64,000 bases of DNA, taken from positions 14,542,280-14,606,279 of the forward strand of contig JASKMD010000029.1 in the NCBI GenBank assembly GCA_030144725.1. The letters run 5' to 3'. Source of the DNA: Haematococcus lacustris. Lineage: Eukaryota > Chlorophyta > Chlorophyceae > Chlamydomonadales > Haematococcaceae. The notes below the pieces were generated by a model, which made no database searches, was not told the origin of the DNA, and was given only the letters and a program-made list of their open reading frames with translations. Positions 1 to 9,972 of this stretch are shown here, in pieces. Both the position numbers and the translations under genes were made by a program. The first letter of the stretch is position 1; each line of letters begins with the position of its first letter.

Positions 1-17
1 AGTTTGAGCCTTACTGG

Positions 18-1075
18 TTGCTTGTGACTGGCTGGTGCGCTGTTACGCAGCAACCTCTGATGGTGGGGCTGATGAATGCCACCAGCGGTGATGTGAAGTC
101 CGCTCTTGTGCAAATGGTGAGCTCTTGCAAGGCTCAGGGCAAGGAGATAACTGATGCAGAGCTAGAAGATGGGAGCCTGAGGATGTGTATTGATTACCGT
201 GCTCTCAACAAATTAACAGTGAGGGACAGGTACCCCCTACCAAGGATTGACGACCTGTTTGACAAACTGGCTGGCAAGAGGGTGTTCAGCTCCCCAGACC
301 TGCAGTCTGGGTACCATCAGATCAGGATCACTGAGGAGGATGTGCCTAAGACGGCATTCCTGACGCCAATGGGCCAGTTCCAGTTCAAGGTGCTCTGTTT
401 TGGGCTGACCAACGCCCCTGCTACGTTCCAACGGATGATGAATAACGTATTCAAGCCTTTGATCAATGAGTGTGTGTTGGTGTACATTGATGACATTTTG
501 GTGATGAGCAACACCCCTGAGGAGCATGTGCAGCACCTGAGGCAAGTCCTGCAGCTCATGCGAGAAAACAAGTTCTACGCCAAACTGGCAAAGTGCGAGT
601 TCAACAAGACGCAGCTGGCGTTCCTGGGCCACATCGTGGGCAGCAAAGGCATTGCTGTCGACCCTGCGAAAGTGCAAGTCGTGAAAGAATGGCCGACTCC
701 GCGCAACCTAAAAGACCTGCAGGCTTTCCTAGGGCTGGCAAACTACTTCAGGCGGTTCATATCAAACTTCAGCTCTCTGGCTGCGCCGTTGACGAACTTG
801 ACCAGCAAGCAAGTGGCTGCTGCGTATGACTGGGAACACTTTGGGGGGGCTGAGCTGGAAGCTTTTAATGCCCTGAAAGAGGCGCTCTGCTCTGCTCCTG
901 TGCTGGCTCTGCCTGACTTCAGCACCCTTTTGTAGTGTGCACCGATGCGTCGCTGGTAGGCACCGGAGGGGTGCTGATGCAAGATGGAAGACCAATTGCT
1001 TACACAAGTAAAAAGATGTCCCCAGCTGAGACGCGCTATGCCACTGGAGAGCAAGAGCTGCTGGGTATCATAAGA
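18..1075 (+). pseudogene. gypsy A reverse transcriptase and start of RNase H (broken)
   Basis: Reverse transcriptase: the frame opens at 18 and the recognisable domain runs from about 170 to 935. Visible motifs are [19 protein letters not shown], the GYHQIRI block, CFGLTNAPATF and the catalytic YIDDIL at about 474-491, followed by the thumb segment with FLGHIV and FLGLANYFRRF. Reading stops at 933-935; the next residues (TDASLVGTGGVLMQDG, RNase H) continue in another frame to about 1075, where a LINE fragment interrupts. The conserved LDLQ before GYHQ is PDLQ here. The apparent N-terminus upstream of about 165 is not conserved RT and probably marks an upstream deletion or rearrangement. Confidence 0.92.
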
Positions 1076-1719
1076 TGATGATGTGGCTTACACCGCTTAA
1101 GCCGTCAGCCGTTAGGCTGCTAGGCCGCCCTCCCCCTCTAGGGATTCGGGACTTTCTGTAACACACTTCAAAGCAAGGTGCACAAACAAAGGTGCACATG
1201 GGCTCAACATGAAGTCATGCAAATTCTCATTATTGTTCTGTAAAGTCATGGCAAACTCCGGCTGCTCCCTGATGGAACTCGTGGCAGTGCACTCAAAGAT
1301 GAAATGCATGGCGTCATCCACTACCCCCTCTGTGCATCTAGTGCATGTGCGATCAATGAAAGTTACCCCCTCAAACCGAGCCTTCTCCACCCCCAAACCG
1401 CTGTTGCCTAACCTGAACCTAGTCAAGCTCGTGCGAACTTCTGTAGATAGCTGTCTGTTAAGCAGGTGAGGTGCCATGTGGTTGATGCCAATGCCGTCCC
1501 CATGCTTGAACCATGCAGCATACGAACATCTCTCCCGATGCACCGTCTTAGGCAGTCTAGGGTCTCCCTCAAACCCAACCCAACGCCTCCCCCACCTCTC
1601 GAGCCACTTCACTTCCATGGCCTTGGTGCCTAGGACCATGTCCGGGCTCAAGGTGAACGCACCCCCCATCAGCTCTCTGGCGGCAAGCTGGAACTGAGCA
1701 CTCCAGCTGGCAACTAAGA
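1076..1719 (-). mobile_element. 5'-truncated LINE fragment inserted in gypsy A
   Basis: A ~644 bp insertion in the RNase H region of element A, flanked by the 5 bp direct repeat TAAGA (1071-1075 and 1715-1719). On the minus strand it carries 1112-1669, a coding fragment ending in a C-x2-C...H...C zinc knuckle (CTRCTEG...DDAMHFIFEC), the module found after RT in L1-type and other LINEs. The left edge, the 3' end of the LINE, is a short CATCAT-type repeat rather than poly(A), as in many algal LINEs. Removing the insert with one TAAGA restores the gypsy RNase H sequence up to WRC-LDG. Confidence 0.85.
1112..1669 (-). pseudogene. LINE C-terminal zinc-knuckle fragment
   Basis: About 185 codons on the minus strand. 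The recognisable piece is a CCHC zinc knuckle, Cys-Thr-Arg-Cys at the start and a His...Cys pair about 10-17 residues later, in the context DDAMHFIFEC typical of the zf-RVT region of LINE reverse transcriptases. RT, endonuclease and the start of the protein are absent, as expected of a 5'-truncated copy. It is a different LINE from the large element at 10.4-21.3 kb, whose knuckle has a different sequence. Confidence 0.75.
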
Positions 1720-1721
1720 GC

Positions 1722-3830
1722 AGTCAGAGAGTGGAGGTGTTGTTTGGATGGAGCGGTTGATGTTACAATCCTGACTGATCACAATCCCCTCATCTACCTG
1801 CAAACACAGCCCAACTTGTCGAGGCGGCAGGTCAGATGGATGGAAGACCTATCACGCTACAAGTATGAGATCAAGTACATATACCCGGTGCAAGTAATGT
1901 GGCTGACCCTATCAGCCGTAACCCCGCTCTGGCCAATGAGGTGGCGCTAACAAGCTCATCATCACCACAAAATGCTGACTCTGAAGACGCCATGACTGTG
2001 ATCATGACGCTAAGCTCCCGGGCTGAAAGGCCAGTCTACGCCATAACTGCACGCCGCACTGCTGCCCGGCTACGAGAAAATGCTGAGCTGGGGCAGGTGG
2101 CTGCCCGGGAGGCTGCCCAAAGAGCAAACCAGCTGGTCCCACCAGAAGATTTGGCTGCTGCCCATACGCCTGGCCAGGCAAGAATGACAAGTGCACGACA
2201 AAAGAAGGCGCAGCCAGGTGGGGGGGAATCCCTGCGGCAGCAACAACAAACAACAGAGTCACATAACAAATCAAACAAACAAGGTGATGACGGGCAGTCC
2301 ACAACTGAGTCGGGTCCCTTAACCCTAATGCAGGCAATCAAACAAGCCTATGCGGCTGACACACGCTTTGCTGATGAGGCCTTCACATCGCAGCTGTACC
2401 AGCATGAGGGGCTGTGGGTGACTGAGTGGGGCAGAGTGGTGGTTCCCGATGACGCTGCGCTGCGGGAGAAAGTGATATACACTATGCATGACACCAGGTC
2501 TGCTGGTCACCTGGGTATGACGAAGACCCTTGAGCAGGTGACGCGCTGGTTTACATGGCCCGGTGTGTTAGAGAATGTGAAGAGCTATGTGCGCAGCTGC
2601 CACTCGTGCCAAGTGAACAAGTCAAGTGCCAAGAAGCCTGCTGGCCTGCTGCAACCGCTGCCCATACCTGAGAGACCGTGGGACAGCGTGTCAATGGACC
2701 TCATAGTGAAGCTACCTGCAAGTGGGCCCAACAAATATGACTCAATATTAGTGTTTGTGGACAGACTAACAAAGATGATTCACCTGGTGAAGACCTGGGA
2801 GAGCATGACTGCCACACAGTATGCCAAGCTGTTCCTTGAGCATGTGTTCCGGCTGCATGGGATGCCAAGGAGTGTGGTCAGTGACAGAGGACCCCAGTTC
2901 CACAACAAATTCTGGGCTGAGGTGACCAAGCTGCTCCAGGTCCAGGTGAACCTATCCAGCGCCTACCACCCTGAAACAGATGGCCAAACAGAGCGAGTTA
3001 ACCGGGTGATTGAGGAAATGCTGAGGCACTTCATCAGGCCTGACCAGCGGGACTAGGCGGAGTACTTACCTCTGGTGGAGTTCGCCATCAATAATGCCTG
3101 GCAGGAGTCGGTCCGCAGTACGCCCTTCTACCTGAACTATGGCTATCACCCGCGGCTGGCTGAGCTGCTCGACCTGCCGCAGAAGGTGCCGCAGGCGCAT
3201 GACTTTGTTAAGGGCATGAAGAAGGCGGTTGAACAGGCGAGGCAGTGCCTAGCACGGGCGCAGAAGCGCATGAAGTCATATCAGGATAACAAACGGCGTG
3301 AAGTACTTTACCTGCCTAGTGACATGGTGCTGCTGAGCACACAGAACATGAGGGGTAAGGCTAACCAGCCTGGAGTCCGTAAGCTAAAGCCTCGCTATGT
3401 GGGCCCCTTCAGTGTGCAGTACATGGTGGGCAAGGCAGCTGTGAAGCTGTGGCTGCCAGATGAGTGGTCTCGACTCCACAGCGTGTTTCATGTGTCCTTG
3501 GTGAAGCCCTATCACACAGATGCTTCAGGGGCAGTGCCTGGGCTGGCTGGACCACCTCCTGTGCAGTGGCTAGATGGAGAGCCCCAATACACAGTGGAGA
3601 AGGTGGTGGGCCACAGGCTGGAGCCCAACAAAGGCAAGCGCAAGGGCAAGTGCAAGAAGAGAAGGCTTGAGTTCCTGGTCAAGTGGCAAGGACACGGTGA
3701 CGAGCTGGTGGGCTGCCAAGAGTTGTTGGCCAGGTACCTGACAGAGCACAACCTGAGTGCCGAGGCTGAGGAGGCGGCTGATGGCGAGGCTGAAGCTAAG
3801 GTTGATGTTGAGGCTGAGGCCCAGGCCTGA
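1722..3830 (+). pseudogene. gypsy A RNase H end, integrase and chromodomain (broken)
   Basis: The RNase H remainder (LTDHNPLIYL) runs to about 1885, then the frame shifts and VADPISRNP continues from about 1899. Integrase: HHCC zinc domain at about 2485-2620 (H...H in MHDTRSAGHLG, C-x2-C in CHSCQ), then the catalytic triad with Asp in SMDLIVKL (~2695), Asp in SDRGPQF (~2882) and Glu in QTERVNR (~2992). A TAG at 3054-3056 replaces the Trp of DWxxYLPLVEFAIN. The reading continues in the same frame to a GPF/Y-type segment (KPRYVGPF) and a chromodomain-like block (EFLVKWQGHGDE) before TGA at 3828-3830. No simple repair gives one intact frame. Confidence 0.9.
2212..2229 (+). promoter_or_regulatory. 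internal (central) polypurine-tract copy in gypsy A
   Basis: An 18-base string, AGCCAGGTGGGGGGGAAT, identical to the one abutting the 3' LTR at 3940-3957. It lies in the spacer between RNase H and integrase. Polypurine tracts prime plus-strand DNA synthesis; a second internal copy is known from lentiviruses and Ty1. Function here is inferred from identity and position only. Confidence 0.6.
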
Positions 3831-3940
3831 TGGTAGAGGCATGGTTGGAACTCAGACACCTAGCGCTAGTGTGGGCGCGAGTGATGGCACAATGTGCCTG
3901 AGCGGGGCAACACCACAGTGGTCAGCTGAGGACAGCTGAG

Positions 3941-3955
3941 CCAGGTGGGGGGGAA
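3941..3955 (+). promoter_or_regulatory. 3' polypurine tract of gypsy A
   Basis: A purine-rich tract (AGGTGGGGGGGAA) immediately upstream of the TG that opens the 3' LTR at 3956; the usual site for plus-strand primer formation. Confidence 0.8.
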
Positions 3956-4127
3956 TGTTACGTGACCATGTAAGGCTAAGCTAATGCCGGTTGAAAGATC
4001 TGGATCTCCCCTGTGAGAAGTGTGATGTGGTGAGGTGATCTGAGGCCGGGTTCGATTCCCGGGCAGACTTCCTGACAACGCCCAGTCTGTCACGGAGAAC
4101 TCAATCACCGCCACTCATCACGCAACA
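3956..4127 (+). repeat. 3' LTR of gypsy A (172 bp)
   Basis: Begins TGTTACGTG just after the polypurine tract and ends CACGCAACA, giving an imperfect 9 bp terminal inverted repeat of the TG...CA type. The middle contains GGGTTCGATTCCCGGGC (about 4048-4065), a perfect tRNA T-arm/pol III B-box match with a 5 bp GC stem. The 5' partner LTR is outside the window, so age and target duplication cannot be read. Confidence 0.82.
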
Positions 4128-5049
4128 ACTGGGGTGCCTGCGAGTGTGGCTGCACGCAGAAGAGTGAGGGGTCTGCAAACTGGGAGGGTGTGGTTTGCTG
4201 CTTGGCAGCCACCAAACACGCGTGCAGTGAAGGTAGCTGCCCTTGAGCCACCAACGCAGCAGGGTCTTGCTTGCTCACCATGGCCTCCCCTGCTTGCTGT
4301 ACATAGTGCCGAAGAACACATCTGCCATGTTTGCTGTGTCAGACAGGATGTCAACCTGCAGCTTCTGAGACCAGCCGTCAACAATGATAGCCACCAAGGG
4401 CAAAGCAGCCAGCTGCGTACTCCTCCAATAGCATGTGACAACTCAACTGTAGCATCATCAGGTCAAGAATATCATGTAAGTAGGCCAACAAGACGAGCAC
4501 AACCAATTCGCAACAAACAAGAAGGCAAAGCCACCAAGTAGACACCGTACAAGTATTAGTGCACAAGAAGACAACACCCACCGAGTAGCGAGATGGCAGC
4601 ACAAACGATGGGTTCAAGGACGACACGAAGGCTTGGAACGTTGGCGACTCCACCACGCTGAAGGGGATAGCTTCGTGCACAAACCAGTTGAACAAAGCAT
4701 GGGCTGGCGTCAGGAGCTCTTGGGTCGAGCTTGCTGCCAGCTTGCTGGCCACGCAACTCTCAGTCTTTGCGGCTTTTCGGCTGCAGCAGTACTCGATACA
4801 GAGTTCATTGCGGACGATGGGCGTATGCGTGTGCAGCAGTGGGCATGGAAGGCTGCTGCATCGCCGATAGCATCCGCCTACGCGCATTTAATGAGCCTGG
4901 CGGATCCATCGCATTGCACAACGCTCAGACACGGGCCGCAAGCAGTCACAGGGACGGTCACACGATTGACAGACGAAAGACGGGTGGTTGAGACGAAAAG
5001 ACGTCGTAGACGACAGACGTCGTCTTTTCGTCTGCAGACGACGTCTTGT
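4128..5049. other. intergenic, no gene seen
   Basis: No domain, conserved reading frame or element ends recognised. A perfect 13 bp inverted repeat, AGACGAAAAGACG at 4991-5003 and its complement at 5021-5033, could form a stem with a 17-base loop. Confidence 0.5.
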
Positions 5050-5405
5050 CACAGCCCTGTACACAATAGCCCTCAGGGGCCAGGCAATGATGAAGGTGGT
5101 AGGCACTCATGCACCATGTCTATGTGCACTGGGTATACTCCACACAGCCCAATAGCACCATTTGAGTCGGGCCACTAGTGGTCCCTAGTATTCCCGCTTG
5201 TGGTCGCTAGTGGCCACTACTGGTCCTGCTCAAATGGAGGCCCTAGTGAGGGACAAAAGGGCTGTGACCACATCGAACCCAGTACTGACGCCCACAGGCA
5301 TGTTACTCAGGCTCAACACTTGTCAAGTGAACAGCTTTCATCAGTGCGTGTTCGTCATGCCAATCCTAAGCTCCAGTCCTGTCGCAGTGTCAGGCAATGG
5401 TGTAG
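5050..5405 (+). repeat. two partial copies of the Fanzor right-end repeat
   Basis: 5050-5254 matches, in the opposite orientation, 30606-30800. The shared parts include the CAGGCAAT block, CTCCACACAGCCC, the facing TTTGAG...CTCAAA inverted repeats and a common right terminus GTGAGGGACAARAGGGCT. 5329-5405 is a second, diverged partial copy of the block found just downstream of Fanzor 2 (CATCAG...TCATGCCA...GTCAGGCAAT). That copy is interrupted by the MITE at 5406. No coding sequence. Confidence 0.65.
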
Positions 5406-5752
5406 CACTCCTACAAATTAATCCCTGCGTCCGTCCCTGCGTGTTGACCGACCTTGTCGGATCGGGCTGAAATTTTGATAGATGGTAGTTTGCAGAATAT
5501 AAAACATATTTTTCAGGAAAAAACATTTTCAAAAAATCAAAGGCGGCTGCGCTGTGACCCTGTGGCTAGAGTGCAGGGATAAGTGCAGGGATAGGTTGCG
5601 GGCCACAACGCAACAGCTTTTAAATTTTTCCAAAAAATATTCTTGAAAATTATGTTTTATTTTCTGAAAACTGCCATCTATCAAATTTTCAGCCCGATCG
5701 GACAAGGTCGGTAGAACGCAGGGACAAACGCAGGGACTAAATTGTAGGAGTG
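5406..5752. mobile_element. palindromic MITE, CACTA-like, TAG target duplication
   Basis: A 347 bp element that is almost entirely an imperfect inverted repeat. It starts CACTCCTACAAATTAATCCC and ends with the complement GGGACTAAATTGTAGGAGTG. It is flanked by the 3 bp direct repeat TAG (5403-5405 and 5753-5755). Arms of roughly 130 bp or more pair; the loop contains AT-rich sequence and repeats of GTGCAGGGATA. CACT-starting ends with a 3 bp duplication fit the CACTA/EnSpm superfamily. No coding capacity. Confidence 0.85.
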
Positions 5753-5839
5753 TAGGTACAAGGCACCCAAACAACCGGTCAGGCCGCCCCAACATGGGGT
5801 TAGTAATGTTCATGCAACTACTCTCTGAATACCGCATCG

Positions 5840-6470
5840 GACCTTTTTCTGAAACAACGCCAAATTCAAAGATTATTTGAACCTTCTTATGAAATTTACC
5901 GGGATAGGGCAGCAGCTCAGCGACCGCCAACCGCACTACGTGCCTCATCGAAGTGCGCTGCACGTTCGGGGCCACCAAGGAGGCGTTGAGGCGCAGTAGC
6001 TTGCGCACACACTTTTTCAAGTTACTTGATTTATCTACGAGCGGGGGTCCTTCGGTGCCCACGTGCGGGGGTCCTCGTAGATATTTAAAGTAATTACAAG
6101 TAAGTTGAAAAAGTGTGTGCGCAAGCCACTGCGCCTCAACGCCTCCTTGGTGGCCCCGAACCTGAAGCGCACTTCGATGAGGCACGTAGTGCGGTTGGCG
6201 GTCGTTGAGCTGCTGCCCAATCCCGGCAAACTTCATAAGAAGGTTCAAATAATCTTTGAATTTGGCGTTGTTTCAGAAAAAGGACCTTTTTCCCAAAAAA
6301 CGCCAAATTCAAAGATAACTTGAACCTTCTTATGAAATTTGCCGAGGTTGGGCAGCAGCTTAGCGACCGCCAACCGCACTACGTGCTACGCCGAAGTGTG
6401 CTTCAGATTCGGGGCCACCAAGGAGGCGCTGAGGCGCAGTAGCTTGCAAACACACTTTTTAAAGTTACTT
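5840..6470. repeat. foldback repeat F (three inverted/direct arms)
   Basis: Three ~190 bp arms of one sequence: about 5850-6035 (direct), 6090-6285 (inverted) and 6290-6470 (direct). Landmarks are ACGCCAAATTCAAAGAT, GCGACCGCCAACCGCACTAC and GGGGCCACCAAGGAGGCG. The hinge at 6035-6095 is itself an inverted repeat with ACGAG..GGGGGTCC. A further piece lies at 7734-7790 beyond an inserted element, and a fragment at about 8548-8602. No coding sequence; probably a foldback or MITE family. Confidence 0.75.
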
Positions 6471-7733
6471 GGTCACCCCGGCCATTGGACCCGCCAACCC
6501 GTGCCAGGCCTGCGCATCTCACCACGCGCTAGTGGAGGGTAGCTGAGTCTATCGCGGTAAGTCACGCGCGCTGAAACTCGCGTTTTAGACTGAAGCCTTG
6601 TCCCAGATCACCGCCCGCCACCAGGTCGAAAACTGAGATAGCGCAAACAAGTTGCGACCCACTCATATAAGCAGGGTGGCGAGGCGCTCCGTGGCGTCCG
6701 TAGCAAAGTTCGCACTAATGAGGCAGGCTCGTAGTGCGCCGCAGGCCATCGCAGTGAGCCGTGCTACCACGCCATTTCACTGCACCTCGAGACTGAGGCA
6801 GGCCACGCTTCGCTCGGTGCAAGCTGGGTCGGTGCAAGCTGGGTGCATGGCACTGTCATTTTTTTCGTGGCGTTCGTGGCGCCCGCCACAATGGAGGTTT
6901 CCGGCACTGCCACTGCCACTACTTACAAGCTTGGCACGTATTGCTTGACGGTGTGCCAAGGCAGCGCGACGTCGGGGCCCAGGAGGGCTCATCGCATTTT
7001 TCGGTATCAACTTCGCGAACCGTGCGAGAAATGTAGCGATGTGGGCGCCTAGCGACTACACAGGTTCCAACCCGTCGGGGATACCCCCGAGGACGCCGCC
7101 AATCGCCCCCTGTGATGAGCTCGACCCATGCCACAATCACCCTCTGTCACATGTTGTCATTGTATGTACCACACAAGGTGATGGAGCATGTCTTGGACCG
7201 CATCCCGGAATATAGACCCGCCCAGCTATCAGTGAAAGGTGGAAGCACGTGGAAAGGACCTCTGACCAAAAAGTTTATGGTCTTGACAGAAGCCCAGGGA
7301 TGATGGGGTCAAGGCTTTAGCAGAGTGCACGGTAGCGAAACGAAGTCCACGCACGGTGCTGCTGACACCTGAGGGAGATCCTGTGCATGCTTGGAGGCAA
7401 GATCTGGCAGGTCCCGGCTCAGGTGTCAGAAGGGCCCGGGGCAGGTATTAGGAAGTACACGGGCCATGAGGGGTCCCGACCCAACCCAGGGAATCTTGCG
7501 CTTCGACCTGCGACCCACGTACGGTCGCACCCCGTTGAGCCCCAGGTTGCAGCGAGCGACCATGTTCACAGTCCGCGGGAATGGCGGGCGGAGTGATCTG
7601 GGACAAGGCTTCAGTGTAAAACGCGAGTTTAAGCGCGCGTGACTTACCGCGATAGCCTCAGCTACCCTTCACTAGCGCGTGGTGCGATGCGCAGGCCTGG
7701 CACGGATTGGCGGGTCCAATGGCCGGGGTGACC
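6471..7733. mobile_element. non-autonomous GGTCACC-type DNA transposon
   Basis: A 1263 bp element inserted in foldback F. It has terminal inverted repeats of about 150 bp starting GGTCACCCCGGCCATTGG (left 6471-6625, right 7575-7733), the two arms differing at only a few positions. It is flanked by the 4 bp direct repeat ACTT (6467-6470 and 7734-7737). The interior has no convincing reading frame. The ends match those of the coding element at 36799-39768, so the transposase of that family is the likely mover. Confidence 0.88.
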
Positions 7734-7737
7734 ACTT

Positions 7738-9140
7738 GTAAATACTTTGATTATCCACGAGGACCCCCGCACGTGGGCACCGAAGGCAAGATTGCTGGAG
7801 ATTATTGAATCGAATTAGTCGTTGATGGTCGTTAGCAACATTAGCACCACCACCAGCACGGCCAGCAGCCTGCTCAATGACGAGCCCCCTCACCATCGAG
7901 GACGCATCGCCGTGATAGCGAACTGCGCCTGCCATGCCTAGCTGCCATGTACGCGGCGCTGAAGCCCAACGCATTTCGCCATCACCACCATGTTCATTTG
8001 CGCGATGGCCACTGCACACCACTCCGCGCCCCACTTTGCGTTGTCAAGATTTTAGCTCCGTTGCTTGGGTTGAGCGGTACAGCCTTACAGAAGGGGTGGG
8101 GCCATCTGTCCATCTGGCCATCTGGCATCTGTCCATCTGGCATGGCACAACATTGGTACTTGGCTATTGTGCATGGTGTTGTGTTGACATTCGTTCAGTC
8201 GGTGTTGAGACAGCTTATTTTGAGGCATGACGTCGTTCTTACATCTTATACAGCAACCAAAGCATAACTGCTGGGCGAGCAGGTATTTGCTAGAAAAACT
8301 TACTGCGGGGGGGCGAGGTCGGCCACAAGAGGCAAGCTGGCTGCCAACAAAAACGGAAGAACGCTTAAGGCAATGACGACCTCAATGTCATCGTCGCTTT
8401 CGACGTCGTCCATCTAGCCGTGGCCGCCATCCCACATGCCCATTGCTATTGCGGAGTATATGCGATATGGGAAAGGTCAAGCTTGCGCCTCTGCGACCCC
8501 TGACCAGCACGGCGGCAAATCAAAACGTCATTCCTCTCATTCTAAGGCGAATCTTCAAATAATCTTCAAATTTGCCGCGTTCGGAAAAAGGTCCAAAGGT
8601 CCATCGTTTTCAATAGCTTGAATTGCGTTTTCAATAGCTTCAATTGCGTTTATCGCATTGGCATTGGCGGTTTAGTCCGCGTAATCTGACCATCAGCGAT
8701 AGCCATTGGAGTCTTTGCTCGCGTACTGCCACATGTGCCCGCGAACAATTCACAGCGGCGAGACGGGTCTCCTTGGCACGGTGAGCCGCATCGCTGTGGC
8801 CCCATCTATGTAGCGTAGTGAGCTGGTTCTTCACAAATGGAATGTCCGGCCAACACCCATCGCGATGCCTGCCGGGCGTGCAGGGCGCCTAGACGGGGTG
8901 AATGAAACATATAATCGTACTCGCTTCCGCCGAATAACACATTTGGGTCGGCGCACACTAAGGTATCACCGGCTTATACCCCCCCCTTCTCCACTGTGTC
9001 CTCCACTGTGTTGCACCCGCTGCACCCACAAGAAAATGGCTACGAAATGTTTTTTCTTTACCCATTGGCGCATCTAGTGAAACAAACCGCACAACAAACA
9101 GCCCAGGCCTCGTTCAGTTTGACAGCTTCAAAGTTACATC
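7738..9140. other. non-coding stretch
   Basis: No gene recognised. It contains the right flank of foldback F (to about 7790), a short CCATCTGGCATCTGT tandem at about 8105-8145 and an F-like fragment at about 8548-8602 (TTCAAATAATCTTCAAATTTG). Open frames here have no recognisable domain. Confidence 0.5.
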
Positions 9141-9234
9141 ATGTTCACTAGGCAGGTTCTAAGCCACGGCATGCAACAACCCACCATGCCCGCCCCCCCT
9201 CCACCCATCATTGCAGGAGCCCACCTCATTGCAG

Positions 9235-9575
9235 GAGCCCACCCCTCCCAACCCATTCCCTCCCAGCCCAACCCCCCCCAGCCCAACCCCTCCCAGCCCA
9301 CCCACTCCCAGCCCAGCCCACCCCTCCCAACCCACCTCCTCCCAGCCTACCCCCTCCCAGCCCAACCCCTCCCAGCCCAACCCCTCCCAGCCCACCCACT
9401 CCCAGCCCAGCCCAACCCTCTCAACCCACCCCCTCCCAGCCTACCCCCTCCCAGCCCAACCCCTCCCAGCCCAACCCCTCCCAGCCCACCCACTCCCAGC
9501 CCAGCCCAACCCTCCCAACCCACCCCCTCCCAGCCTACCCCCTCCCAGCCCAACCCCTCCCAGCCCAACCCGTGT
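9235..9575 (+). repeat. C-rich minisatellite with ~93 bp higher-order unit
   Basis: Tandem CCCAACCCCTCCCAGCCCA-type units of about 10-20 bp, organised in a larger ~93 bp period, three rounds marked by CCCAGCCTACCCC. It reads as Pro/Ser/Gln repeats in several frames on both strands, which is a composition effect rather than evidence of a gene. Confidence 0.85.
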
Positions 9576-9599
9576 GTGGGACCCGGGTGTGTGGAACCC

Positions 9600-9972
9600 T
9601 CACTGCACGTGGCAACAGTTCGAACAAGACATCCATACCATGGCTGAGGGCAGCCCATGCAGCACCGGGTTGCGCCTCCACCTCGAGGTGTACTTCTTGG
9701 CGTGTCCCATCTCCAATGCCCCGGTGGAGTCCTTGCTACAGCTCAGGCGTTCCCAACTACCTGAAAACCACCCCCCTGTGATACGAAGCCTGTATCTCCG
9801 CAGCCACTCAGTCAGAAATATATGTAAACAGTGCTTTAAACAGAAGAGACTCAAAGCTACGAGATGGCCGACGCAGCAAAAACTATCTCGCTCTCAGCGG
9901 TGCTCAGTGCCTGCCCAAAGATCGACATTTGAATTCATGCGATTTTGCCTCATGCGAGGCGCGCCACACTAG
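9600..9972 (+). other. open frame without recognised domain
   Basis: An open plus-strand frame continues from the minisatellite to a stop at 9970-9972. The non-repetitive part (about 110 residues) is mixed in composition with several Cys, Leu and Arg, but I recognise no motif, splice signal or start. It may be a pseudogene fragment or chance. Confidence 0.2.

Larger units (their letters stand above)
1..4127 (+). mobile_element. Ty3/gypsy chromovirus-like retrotransposon A, 3' part
   Basis: Remains of an LTR retrotransposon entering from the left edge of the window. In order: reverse transcriptase, RNase H, a spacer with an internal polypurine tract, HHCC zinc-binding domain, DDE integrase, chromodomain-like tail, 3' polypurine tract and 3' LTR. 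The coding part is decayed: a frame change near 935, a LINE fragment inserted in RNase H, a frame change near 1885-1900 and a nonsense codon at 3054. The 5' LTR, gag and protease lie outside the window. Domain order RT-RNaseH-IN plus a C-terminal chromodomain is that of Ty3/gypsy chromoviruses. It cannot be autonomous in this state. Confidence 0.95.

Noticed and set aside
237..677. Minus-strand frames over gypsy A RT
   Set aside because: Antisense of a strongly conserved RT domain.
9141..9658. Pro/Ser/Gln-rich extensin-like protein
   Set aside because: All frames on both strands are open over the minisatellite; no signal peptide or unique domain supports a gene.
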